A stretch of 13,962 nucleotides of DNA from Patescibacteria group bacterium (GTDB taxonomy: Bacteria; Patescibacteriota; JABMPQ01; JAHIRA01): positions 1 through 13,962 of the forward strand of contig JAHIRA010000014.1 in assembly GCA_018818905.1 (NCBI GenBank), read 5' to 3'. The notes beneath the pieces were generated by a model, which did no database searches, was not told the DNA's origin, and saw nothing but the letters and a program-made list of their open reading frames with translations. Numbering within the stretch: position 1 is the first letter of the stretch; each line of letters starts with the position of its first letter. This document shows, in pieces, positions 1-7,646 of this stretch. The translations under genes and the position numbers were made by a program.

Positions 1-1
1 A

Positions 2-565
2 AATCGGAATCTTATTAGACGAGCCGAAAGAGATGGTGTGGAGATAAGAAAAAGCACTAGTGATGAGGCTGTGGAGGAATTTATTCGGCTTCACAAAGAT
101 ACCAAGCTCAAACATCAATTTACCCCGTATCCCGATGATTTTTTTAGAGCCCAGGTAAAGCACTTCAGAGAAGATAATGAAGTGCTAGTTATCAACGGGT
201 ACTATCACGGAGAAGTAATTGGCTCAGCTATTGTGATGTTCTATGGCCAGATGGCGTCATATCATCATGGAGCCAATTCTATTGAGCATCAGAAGATCCC
301 AGTTTCATATCTGATTCAGTGGGAGGCTATCAAAGAAGCCAAAAACAGAGGATTGAAGATCTATAATTTTTGGGGAGTTTCTCCGGACAAAGACAAACCC
401 CACCCAATTTCCGGAGTCAGCCATTTCAAAAGGGGTTTTGGTGGTTACCAGTTTGATTTGCTGCATTGTCAAGATTTGCCGCTTGGTCCAAGCTACGCAG
501 TTAATTATGTCACCGAGACCATTAGAAGAAAAAGAAGGGGTTATTATCATCTCAAAGCAAAGTAG
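2..565 (+). CDS. FemAB/FemX-like peptidoglycan cross-bridge aminoacyltransferase, 3' part
   Basis: C-terminal part of a FemAB-family (GNAT-fold) protein. These enzymes move amino acids from aminoacyl-tRNA onto the peptide stem of lipid II at the inner face of the membrane. The frame is open from base 2, reading NLIRRAERDGVEI before the GTG at 38, so that GTG is an internal Val and the true start lies outside the window. Family features seen are the charged RRAERDGVEI segment before the second acyltransferase domain, the strand pattern IGSAIVMFYGQMASYHHGAN, and the block IYNFWGVSPD near the C-terminus followed by the F-K-x-G-F-G-G motif. The stop is 2 nt before the next gene, which begins a cell-wall operon and supports an envelope role. 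The amino acid transferred cannot be read from sequence. Family is confident; the exact substrate is unknown. Confidence 0.85.
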   Translation, partial: NRNLIRRAERDGVEIRKSTSDEAVEEFIRLHKDTKLKHQFTPYPDDFFRAQVKHFREDNEVLVINGYYHGEVIGSAIVMFYGQMASYHHGANSIEHQKIPVSYLIQWEAIKEAKNRGLKIYNFWGVSPDKDKPHPISGVSHFKRGFGGYQFDLLHCQDLPLGPSYAVNYVTETIRRKRRGYYHLKAK

Positions 566-567
566 TT

Positions 568-1434
568 ATGGCCTTTAGAAGAAACAAAGCCAAATATTCA
601 AGGCGCAAAGCCTTTCAAAAGCGAGGCCGAGAAAGAAATACTCAGCGCTTTTTTCAACCCAATCTCGAGAGACCGCGTCGCAGTAGTAGTCCACTTGGTG
701 CTCGGGCTTATGTTATTGTGGGCCTAGTTGTCATTGTGGCTATTGTGTATCTGGTTTTCTTCTCTTCCATTTTTAGGATCAAGAGAGTCTTTGTGCAAAA
801 TAATGACAAGGTTAGCGAGAACGAAATAGCCGACATTGTGGCCGAGAAATATAACACTAGGGCAGCCCTAATTTTTCCGGGCGACAATATTTTGTTCTTC
901 AATACTGATAGGGCTGCCAAGCACATTCAGGAAAATCAACCTTTGGTGCAGCAGGCCAGCTTCAAGAAAGAATTCCCAGACATTCTTCGAGTCAAGGTTA
1001 GAGAGAGGGAAATCGCGGCCTTGTGGCAAGAGAAAGAAAGTCTCTATTTTTTGGGAAGCGATGGTGTTATCACCAAAGAAGCCTCCTTCTTGGATGCTGA
1101 GACTCGAAACTGGCCAGTCATACTCAACAATCAGCCCAGAGGGAGTGTTGTGGGCGAAGAGGTGACCACTTCTAGAATTGTAAATTTTGTCAAAAAACTC
1201 AACGAAAATTTTGAAGGTAAAATTGACAAAAAGATAACTACTTTCATCCTACCGTCGGCTAAAGCAGCAGAAGTCCATGCACAAACTGAGAATGGTCCAC
1301 TAGTTTACTTCAGTCTTGACCAAGACGTTTTTGACCAACTTGATAATCTTAAACTTGTTTTGTCTTCAGAAATCAAGAGTCAAAATCCAGAATACATTGA
1401 TCTAAGAGTGGCTCGTTGGGTTTATTATAAATAA
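568..1434 (+). CDS. ftsQ: FtsQ/DivIB-type cell division protein with POTRA domain
   Basis: A 288-residue bitopic membrane protein. Residues 1-46 are a strongly basic cytoplasmic tail rich in Arg and Lys. One hydrophobic segment spans about 47-67, and an FtsQ-type POTRA domain follows at about 70-147, starting IFRIKRVFVQNNDKVSENEI and ending PDILRVKVREREIAALW. The rest resembles the beta domain of FtsQ (YFLGSDGVITKEA around residue 155). FtsQ/DivIB connects with FtsB and FtsL to regulate septal peptidoglycan synthesis. An FtsB/DivIC-like protein is encoded at 10157-10570 in this window. The ATG lies 2 nt after the femAB stop with no Shine-Dalgarno, so translation is probably coupled. Overall sequence is diverged, as is usual for FtsQ, so the call rests on topology and the POTRA pattern. 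Confidence 0.85.
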   Translation: MAFRRNKAKYSRRKAFQKRGRERNTQRFFQPNLERPRRSSSPLGARAYVIVGLVVIVAIVYLVFFSSIFRIKRVFVQNNDKVSENEIADIVAEKYNTRAALIFPGDNILFFNTDRAAKHIQENQPLVQQASFKKEFPDILRVKVREREIAALWQEKESLYFLGSDGVITKEASFLDAETRNWPVILNNQPRGSVVGEEVTTSRIVNFVKKLNENFEGKIDKKITTFILPSAKAAEVHAQTENGPLVYFSLDQDVFDQLDNLKLVLSSEIKSQNPEYIDLRVARWVYYK

Positions 1435-1441
1435 TACTTGT

Positions 1442-2572
1442 ATGAGAATTGGTATCGATGCAAGATTCTTTGGGCCTTTTGGTAAGGGGCTTGGCAGATA
1501 CACACAAAAGCTTATTACTTCTCTTGAGAAAATAGATCAGCGCAACGAGTATTTCATCTTTCTCAGAAAAGAAAATTTTGAGGCCTTCAAGCCGCAAGGG
1601 AAGAATTTCAACAAAGTTTTGGCAGACTATCGCTGGTATACTCTCAAAGAACAGATTATGATGCCAAAATTATTAAAAAAGTATCGTCTTGATCTAGTTC
1701 ATTTTCCTCATTTCAATGTCCCCGTTTTTTACTTCGGTTCTTTTGTGGTCACTATTCATGATCTCATTATTACCCATTTCCCAACCAAAAAAGCCACCAC
1801 TCTTGGGCCTTTGCTTTACAAAATCAAGCAGTGGGGCTATAAAGTTGTCATTAGTTGGGCCGTCAGAAGAGCCAAGAAGATTATTACCGTCTCTGAGTTC
1901 TCAAAAAACGAACTTCTTGAATATTTTGGACTAAAGCCTGATAAAGTTGTGGTCACTTATGAAGCTGGGACTGCCAAGAAAGAAGAGTATGACTTCAATA
2001 ATCTGAGTCAAAAATTTGGCCTCAAGAAGCCATATCTTCTGTACGTCGGGAATGCTTATCCGCACAAAAATATAGAGAAGTTGGTCCTCGCTTTTAAGCG
2101 ACTTCAGCACGGCAGCGAATTCTATGACATGAACCTAGTCTTGGTGGGTAGGAAAGACTATTTTTTCAAAAGGATAGAACAAGAGGCCATTGATCTTTCG
2201 CTCAAGAATGTTTTTTTCCCGGGTTTTGTCAGTGATTCTGAGCTAAGCTCGTTATATGAAAATGCTTTTATTTATGTCTTTCCCTCTTACTACGAAGGTT
2301 TTGGGTTGCCCCCACTTGAAGCTATGAGCTATGGACTTCCCGTTATTTCATCCAACACAACCTCTATGCCAGAAATTCTTGGAGACGCTGCAGAATATTT
2401 TGACCCACAACATGTCGATCAAATAGCCAAGAAAATATCTGAGGTAGCAAAAAATAAAGAGCTCAGAGAAAAGATGATTCACAAAGGACTAGAGAGAGTG
2501 AAGTTATACAGCTGGAAAAGTTGTGCTGAAGAAACCCTTGATTGTTATCAGCAAGTAAATGTCAAAAAATAG
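1442..2572 (+). CDS. GT4-family glycosyltransferase
   Basis: A 376-residue soluble or membrane-associated GT-B fold enzyme of family GT4 (retaining, nucleotide-sugar dependent). Visible landmarks are the N-terminal glycine loop FGKGLGRY (13-20), HFPHFN and VVTIHDLI in the acceptor domain, the start of the donor domain at LLYVGNAYPHKN (199-210), and the nucleotide-sugar motif with E285-x7-E293 in EGFGLPPLEAMSYGLPVIS, followed by SMPEILGDAAEYFDP. Length is normal for the family. It probably adds a sugar to a lipid-linked or surface glycan, because it sits between an FtsQ-type gene and DUF4012/MurJ genes and its last 14 bases overlap the DUF4012 start. Donor and acceptor cannot be inferred. No Shine-Dalgarno is seen before the ATG. 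Confidence 0.93.
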   Translation: MRIGIDARFFGPFGKGLGRYTQKLITSLEKIDQRNEYFIFLRKENFEAFKPQGKNFNKVLADYRWYTLKEQIMMPKLLKKYRLDLVHFPHFNVPVFYFGSFVVTIHDLIITHFPTKKATTLGPLLYKIKQWGYKVVISWAVRRAKKIITVSEFSKNELLEYFGLKPDKVVVTYEAGTAKKEEYDFNNLSQKFGLKKPYLLYVGNAYPHKNIEKLVLAFKRLQHGSEFYDMNLVLVGRKDYFFKRIEQEAIDLSLKNVFFPGFVSDSELSSLYENAFIYVFPSYYEGFGLPPLEAMSYGLPVISSNTTSMPEILGDAAEYFDPQHVDQIAKKISEVAKNKELREKMIHKGLERVKLYSWKSCAEETLDCYQQVNVKK

Positions 2573-5000
2573 AGCCTACAATTTTGATGGTCTTTCGACG
2601 CAGAAACCTTCTTTTGAAAAGAAGTCAATTAAGGTCCAAAAACAAGACAGAAACCTAGCCAAAGAAGACCTGGAAGAGGACGTGGCTGTTCTTGAGGACA
2701 AGGAACTCAAAAAAAAGCCCTATTTTATTGCTGACAGAAGTGATGTTAAAGAAGCTCTAACCAGTATTCGTCCCAGAAATAGAGTCGTTGATCTTCGGTC
2801 AGCTGAAAAAGAAGTTGAACAGAAACCAGATTCGTCAGAAAAGAAAGAACTACCAGAAGAGAGTCTCACAGAAAAGAAGCCAGAGTCATTTGTAAAAAGT
2901 GCTATTTCTTTTCAGAGAGGACAAGGAAAATTGAGCTTTATTGCTCCTGATTTTGTCTTGAACAGAGCAGAAAAAGTTCAGAGCAACAAGTTCAAAAAGA
3001 AGTCCCTGGCAGTTTTTACGCTAGTTTGTTTGCTGTTCTCTTTTGGGGTTCAATCTCTTGCATATGTTGGTAACACTATTGAGGATACCAAGAGTAAGGT
3101 TCTTGGCAGTGCCAATGTTGCCTATCAATATGCTGATTCTGCGGCCGGATCCCTTGGCGAGAGTGATTTTGATATGGCCTCCTATAAGTTTGCGGTGGCC
3201 TCTGAGAGATTTTTCTCTTCCAAGCAGGATATTGATAATATCAGTCGCGGACTAACTCAAGTTCTAGCTATTATCCCTGGTGGCAATCAAGTTACATCAG
3301 GGGAAAACCTACTTCTAGCCGGGGGAAACTTTGCTACTGCCGGAGAATATGCGGCCAAGGCTATGGAGCCATTCTCGAGCTTTGAAGATTCTTTTGAAGC
3401 CATTAAAAGTCAGGAAGGGGAGCAGGAAAGAAAAACATCTCTAGATGGGGAAGATGAAAGTCTTACCGATGCCCTGACACTTTCAACTGATAATCTCAGA
3501 GTAGCTTTATCAAAGCTAAAAGAAGCAGAAAAAAACCTGGAGTCTGTCAATACAGACAAACTTCCAGCAGATATTGCTCCCAAGATCAAACTCATAAAAG
3601 ACAAGACACCAGGACTTATCCAGTCACTTGAGTACTTTCTTTCATACACCGATACAATTTTGGAAATTCTTGGAAGCGACACTTATAAAAGGTACTTAAT
3701 TCTTTTTCAGAATAACGCCGAGCTTCGAGCTACGGGTGGTTTTATTGGAACATACGGCCTTATGGATCTCAACGAAGGAAAAATTACCAATCTCAAAGTG
3801 GAAGGGCCTTACAATATTGATGGCCAGCTCACAGAGAATATTATTTCTCCAGAAGCCATGCATCTTATTAACAGTCGCTTTTACATGAGAGATGCCAATT
3901 GGTTCCCGGATTTCCCAACTTCAGCTAGAAAAGTTTCCAGCTTGCACGAAAAAGCAGGAGGGCCCTCTGTTGACGGAGTCATGGCTTTCAACGCTGAGAT
4001 AATCATTGAACTTCTAAGGCTAACGGGACCGGTAGAAATTCCTGAGTACGGCCTAACCATTACAGCTGAAAATTTTAGAGAAGAAACACAACGCGAAGTT
4101 GAGTTAAGCTACGATAAAGAATTAAATCGCCCCAAAAAATTCATCTCTGACTTGATCCCCAAAGTATTAAAGAAGGTTTTGGAGTTAGAAAAAAAGGACT
4201 GGCTTCAAGTGGTTATGTTGATGACTTCCCTTCTTGATAATGAAGAGATAATGATCTATTTCTTTGATAAAGACCTTCAGAAAAGAATTGAAGAGATGGG
4301 ATGGGATGGAGCTCTCAAGCAAGACACAGATGATTATCTCAATGTGGTGATTTCTAATATTGGCGGAGGGAAAACTGACGCGGTTATAGATCAGAACATT
4401 GAGGCCAAAGTCGATATTCTACCGGATGGATCCATTATCAACGAAGTTAATCTCACCAGGACTCACAACGGTGACAAGAATAATTTCTGGACTCGTGTCA
4501 AAAATGTTTCTTATGTCAGATTCTATGTTCCCAAAGGTAGTGAACTTTTGGAAGCCGAGGGCTTTGACACCGAGACTTACAATCAGCTTGTTCCTAATGA
4601 TGAAGGTGCCAAGCCCGATCCATTGCTTGCTGAAACTGAAGGTCAAGCCATTATCCATGATGCTTCAGAGACAAGAGTTTACCAGGAAACAGGCAAGACA
4701 GTTTTCGGTAACTTTATGAATGTTGAGGCTGGTAAAGCTCACCAAGTCAAATTAAGATACAAATTGCCCTTCAAGATTGATCTAAGTCTCAAAGATGCGG
4801 CTGCTGAATACAGCTTTTTATTTGAAAAACAATCCGGTGCCAAGCCTTCTGAGGTTAATCTGAGCATTTCCTACCCTATGAACTATTTTGTCTCTTGGGA
4901 TTATTTGACTGAAGCCGATATGCAAAAAAGTTTTAGACGTCTTCAGGGAAACTTTGTGCTTGATAAAGATAAAATCTTTGCCGTGATCTTCTCGAAATGA
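2559..5000 (+). CDS. DUF4012 single-pass membrane protein
   Basis: An 813-residue protein. Residues 1-145 are a charged, low-complexity and probably disordered cytoplasmic region. One membrane segment lies at about 149-169, so the large remainder is expected outside. Residues about 175-375 are mainly helical (Ala/Glu/Lys rich). The DUF4012 core begins at the hallmark QNNAELRATGGFIG (384-397) and continues with MRDANWFPDFP (443-453) and VDGVMAFNAEIIIELLRLTG (471-490). A beta-rich C-terminal region follows. DUF4012 proteins are frequent in Patescibacteria and Actinobacteria and have no established function. The start overlaps the glycosyltransferase gene by 14 nt and the end overlaps murJ by 4 nt (ATGA), so the three are almost certainly made together. 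The inferred role is surface-glycan assembly or attachment; this is not demonstrated. Confidence 0.9.
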   Translation: MSKNRAYNFDGLSTQKPSFEKKSIKVQKQDRNLAKEDLEEDVAVLEDKELKKKPYFIADRSDVKEALTSIRPRNRVVDLRSAEKEVEQKPDSSEKKELPEESLTEKKPESFVKSAISFQRGQGKLSFIAPDFVLNRAEKVQSNKFKKKSLAVFTLVCLLFSFGVQSLAYVGNTIEDTKSKVLGSANVAYQYADSAAGSLGESDFDMASYKFAVASERFFSSKQDIDNISRGLTQVLAIIPGGNQVTSGENLLLAGGNFATAGEYAAKAMEPFSSFEDSFEAIKSQEGEQERKTSLDGEDESLTDALTLSTDNLRVALSKLKEAEKNLESVNTDKLPADIAPKIKLIKDKTPGLIQSLEYFLSYTDTILEILGSDTYKRYLILFQNNAELRATGGFIGTYGLMDLNEGKITNLKVEGPYNIDGQLTENIISPEAMHLINSRFYMRDANWFPDFPTSARKVSSLHEKAGGPSVDGVMAFNAEIIIELLRLTGPVEIPEYGLTITAENFREETQREVELSYDKELNRPKKFISDLIPKVLKKVLELEKKDWLQVVMLMTSLLDNEEIMIYFFDKDLQKRIEEMGWDGALKQDTDDYLNVVISNIGGGKTDAVIDQNIEAKVDILPDGSIINEVNLTRTHNGDKNNFWTRVKNVSYVRFYVPKGSELLEAEGFDTETYNQLVPNDEGAKPDPLLAETEGQAIIHDASETRVYQETGKTVFGNFMNVEAGKAHQVKLRYKLPFKIDLSLKDAAAEYSFLFEKQSGAKPSEVNLSISYPMNYFVSWDYLTEADMQKSFRRLQGNFVLDKDKIFAVIFSK

Positions 5001-6550
5001 ACTACAAAAAACTATTCAAAACTGGAATATTTGCTGGGGGGCTAGTCTTGGCTCTCTCGTCTTTTGCTAGTCGTATTCTGGGAGTTCTCAGAGACAGGAT
5101 TATTGCCTCAAAATTTGGTGCAACTGGCGATTTGGATGCATATTTTGCCGCTTTTCGTATTCCTGACGTCGTCTATAATCTTTTAATTCTTGGTGCTTTT
5201 TCTTCGGCTTTTATTCCCATTTTTACTTCATATCTGGCCAAAGGTAAAAAGAAAGAAGCTTTTGAAATCGCCAGCACCATTCTAAATTTGACGCTAATAA
5301 TCATACTTTTGGTTTTGGGACTTGTATTAATTTTTACGCCAAGTCTTGTGTCAGTCTTGGGTGGTTTTAGTACAGAACAAAAAGAATTAACGGTTAACCT
5401 GACAAGGTTGCTCTTGCTATCGCCAATTCTTTTTGGTTTGTCCAATATTTTTTCTGGAATTCTAAATTCATTCAAGAAATTTGTGGCCTATGCATTTGCA
5501 CCTATTATTTATAATCTTGGTATTATCTTTGGGGCATATTTTCTTTCTGCAGAATATGGAATTTATGGAGTTGTAATTGGTGTTATTATCGGCGCTCTTG
5601 GACATTTACTAGTTCAAATTCCAAGCGCCGTTAAGCTTGGTTTTAGATACAAGCCAGTTCTAAAATTGCACCGAGATGTGGTCAAAATAGGTCATCTGAT
5701 GTTGCCACGTATTTTTGGTCTCGGGATGATGCAGATCAATCTGCTTGTGATCACAGTCATTGCTAGCAATCTTTCCGAGGGGAGCTTGACGGTCTTCAAT
5801 TTTGCCAATAATCTTCAGAGCTTTCCAATTGGTATTTTTGGTATTTCACTAGCCGTTTCTAGTTTTCCCTTTTTATCCGAAGCGGCCTCAACCAACAATT
5901 CATCTCTGTTTCAAAAACATTTCACCAATACTTTTGGGCGGATTTGTTATTTCATTATTCCTGTGAGTCTATTGATGTGGCTTCTTAGGGAGCAGATTGT
6001 TAGACTGGTCCTGGGAGCAGGAGAATTTAGCTGGGAAGCAACTCAATTGACGTCTTTATCCTTGGGCTATTTTACTTTTTCTCTTTTTGCCGCTGCCTTG
6101 ATAGCACTTTTAGCCAGGTCTTTTTATGCTATTCAAAATACCAGAACCCCGGTCATTATCAGTATCGTTAGTATGGTGGTCAATATTGCAGGGAGCCTTA
6201 TTTTGTCACAAAAAATGGGAGTCGCTGGTCTAGCTCTTGCTTTTTCTATTGCAACTATTTTACAGTTTTTACTGCTTTTTATATTCCTCAAGCTTGAAAT
6301 GGTCACTTTGCATCTCAAAAAACTAGCCAATAGGGTCCTGGTGATCATTGTTTCTACGGCTATCATGGGGCTTGTGGCCTGGGTGCTACTGGGATTCACG
6401 AATAATATATTTGATCTTAGAACCTTTATGGGTGTTTTTATGGAAGCTAGCCTAGTCACTATTGGTTCTCTGTTGGTTTATGGCTTTATGACATATATTT
6501 TTAGAGATGAAGAAATAAGAGCGCTGGCTAGCAAAGTTTTCAAAAAATAG
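4997..6550 (+). CDS. murJ: MurJ/MviN-family lipid II flippase (MOP superfamily)
   Basis: A 517-residue polytopic membrane protein with about 14 predicted membrane helices, normal for MurJ. The N-terminal signature is clear: SRILGVLRDRIIASKFGA (25-42), then DLDAYFAAFRIPD and ILGAFSSAFIPIF. MurJ flips lipid II from cytoplasmic to outer face for peptidoglycan polymerisation. Residues matching E. coli R18, R24 and D39 are present (R26, R32, D47). The positions matching cavity arginines R52 and R270 appear to be Y60 and N272 (the latter in FANNLQSFPIG, against ADRLMEFPSG in E. coli); this alignment is by eye from memory. It may be lineage variation or a changed substrate. Translation starts inside the DUF4012 stop (ATGA), indicating coupling. 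No terminator follows; the mscS promoter overlaps the end of the gene. Confidence 0.92.
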   Translation: MNYKKLFKTGIFAGGLVLALSSFASRILGVLRDRIIASKFGATGDLDAYFAAFRIPDVVYNLLILGAFSSAFIPIFTSYLAKGKKKEAFEIASTILNLTLIIILLVLGLVLIFTPSLVSVLGGFSTEQKELTVNLTRLLLLSPILFGLSNIFSGILNSFKKFVAYAFAPIIYNLGIIFGAYFLSAEYGIYGVVIGVIIGALGHLLVQIPSAVKLGFRYKPVLKLHRDVVKIGHLMLPRIFGLGMMQINLLVITVIASNLSEGSLTVFNFANNLQSFPIGIFGISLAVSSFPFLSEAASTNNSSLFQKHFTNTFGRICYFIIPVSLLMWLLREQIVRLVLGAGEFSWEATQLTSLSLGYFTFSLFAAALIALLARSFYAIQNTRTPVIISIVSMVVNIAGSLILSQKMGVAGLALAFSIATILQFLLLFIFLKLEMVTLHLKKLANRVLVIIVSTAIMGLVAWVLLGFTNNIFDLRTFMGVFMEASLVTIGSLLVYGFMTYIFRDEEIRALASKVFKK

Positions 6551-6565
6551 AAAGTAGGGTATAAT
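6537..6565 (+). promoter_or_regulatory. Sigma70-like promoter of the mscS-type gene, predicting a leaderless mRNA
   Basis: A perfect TATAAT lies at 6560-6565 with a partial -35 match TTTTCA at 6537-6542 and a 17-bp spacer. The -10 box ends only 7 nt before the ATG at 6573, so the expected transcription start falls at or next to the start codon. The -35 box lies in the last codons of murJ. The -10 is strong, the -35 weak; start-site position is inference. Confidence 0.6.
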
Positions 6566-6572
6566 ACAAAAT

Positions 6573-7499
6573 ATGATTGAAAGACTACAACAAGAATTAG
6601 CTATAAGTTGGATGGCTTACGCCGATCACCTAGCGGCCATGTTTCCCAAATACTTGGCAGGAATTTTGATATTCCTTGTTTTTTGGATTATTTCAAGAAT
6701 AGAACGCCAGACTACGAGGACTATTCTAGAAAGAATCAAAGACCCGCTCAAGAAAGAGTCTACAATCCTGGTGGCCAGAATTACGCGAGTTATTCTAGTT
6801 GGGATTGGGATCATTGCTGCGCTGAGTATTTTTGGTATCAACTGGACAGCTCTCGCCACTGGAATCGGGCTGGTAGGCTTTGGTTTTAGCTTTGCCTTGA
6901 AGGATTATATAGAGAACTTTCTGGGAGGAGTTATTATTTTGACTCAGAAACCATTTTCAATTGGAGACCAAGTTAAGGTTGGTGATAATCATGGCATTGT
7001 TGAAGTAATTGCCACTCGTTATACCATTATCAAGCGTTTTGATGGTGAACAAGTCATTGTGCCGAATTCAGACATTCTCTCCAAGTCTATTAATAAGGTA
7101 AATGCCTATGGTCGCAAAAGATACAAGATCTCTTTTGATCTTGATCTTAGCACTGACGTTGGCTTTGTGCTAAAAAAAGGTCTTAACATTGTTGAAAAAA
7201 CGGTTGGTGTCCTGACAAGACCCAAACCTCGTGTCGTCATAGACGAAATAGGCCAAGGCATGATTACGCTCAATTATTATTTCTGGGCGAACCCAAAAGA
7301 AGAAGTTGAACTACAGTCTCGTTCTATGGTTTACCAAAACCTTCTCAAATTCTTTGAAAGCGAAGACATATCCTTAGGTGTACAGACATCCAAGGTTATT
7401 GCGCAAAGAGCTCTTAGGAATAGCGACAGAAAGACAAAAAAGCAAGAAGAGGATGAAGATGGGCCGACAACTTTTGAAGACATGCCAGAAGAGTTCTAA
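6573..7499 (+). CDS. mscS: MscS-family small-conductance mechanosensitive channel
   Basis: A 308-residue protein (E. coli MscS is 286). The N-terminus carries hydrophobic helices at about 15-41 and 66-88. The pore-lining TM3 is at about 92-122 and has the Gly/Ala pattern ATGIGLVGFGFSFALKDYIE, followed by NFLGGVIILTQKPFSIGDQV. The beta domain signature ikRFDGEQVIVPNSDILSKSI comes next, then an alpha/beta cage region. The channel forms a homoheptamer that opens under membrane tension and releases solutes during osmotic downshift. The C-terminal tail (about 280-308) is highly charged and acidic, ending EEDEDGPTTFEDMPEEF, and is extra to the core fold. The gene follows murJ by 22 nt but has its own -10 box close to the ATG. 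There is no Shine-Dalgarno. Confidence 0.92.
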   Translation: MIERLQQELAISWMAYADHLAAMFPKYLAGILIFLVFWIISRIERQTTRTILERIKDPLKKESTILVARITRVILVGIGIIAALSIFGINWTALATGIGLVGFGFSFALKDYIENFLGGVIILTQKPFSIGDQVKVGDNHGIVEVIATRYTIIKRFDGEQVIVPNSDILSKSINKVNAYGRKRYKISFDLDLSTDVGFVLKKGLNIVEKTVGVLTRPKPRVVIDEIGQGMITLNYYFWANPKEEVELQSRSMVYQNLLKFFESEDISLGVQTSKVIAQRALRNSDRKTKKQEEDEDGPTTFEDMPEEF

Positions 7500-7521
7500 G
7501 ATAAAGACAGATTAATGTCAT

Positions 7522-7555
7522 GGCCTCTCAGGAATGGGAGGTTCTTTGATTTCTG
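7522..7555 (+). terminator. Weak candidate terminator after the mscS-type gene
   Basis: CCTCTC at 7524-7529 can pair with GGGAGG at 7536-7541 (one G-U pair, 6-nt loop), with two further wobble pairs outside. A loose T-rich stretch follows (7542-7552) rather than a clean T-run. It lies 24 nt after the mscS stop and ahead of the lepA promoter, which is a sensible place for a terminator, but the structure is short. Confidence 0.35.
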
Positions 7556-7591
7556 GCCCAGTTCTCGAATTGTTTCCATTAGCCTAAGTAC

Positions 7592-7605
7592 GACAATCTA
7601 TTGTC
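7592..7605. repeat. Inverted repeat overlapping the lepA -35 box
   Basis: GACAAT at 7592-7597 and ATTGTC at 7600-7605 form a perfect 6+6 inverted repeat with a 2-nt centre. The right arm contains five of the six bases of the proposed lepA -35 hexamer TTGTCA (7601-7606). A loop of 2 nt makes an RNA hairpin unlikely, so a dimeric protein operator is the more reasonable reading. Such a short repeat can also arise by chance. Confidence 0.4.
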
Positions 7606-7629
7606 AATCACTGTTATTTTCTCTAAAAT
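7601..7629 (+). promoter_or_regulatory. Sigma70-like promoter of lepA
   Basis: TTGTCA (7601-7606, five of six consensus bases) and TAAAAT (7624-7629, five of six) are separated by exactly 17 bp. The start is expected near 7636, giving a leader of about 10 nt before the lepA ATG at 7647, too short for a standard Shine-Dalgarno; none is seen. This is the best two-box promoter in the window. Confidence 0.7.
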
Positions 7630-7646
7630 AAGCCCCAAACACCTCT

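Noticed and set aside
38..40. GTG at 38 as the start of the FemAB-like gene
   Set aside because: The frame stays open to base 2 and encodes family-like residues (RRAERDGVEI) across this point, and a 175-residue product would lack the N-terminal domain.
4399..4719. Plus-strand 106-codon frame inside the DUF4012 gene
   Set aside because: It lies entirely within a convincing 813-codon gene in another frame and its product has no coherent domain or membrane pattern.
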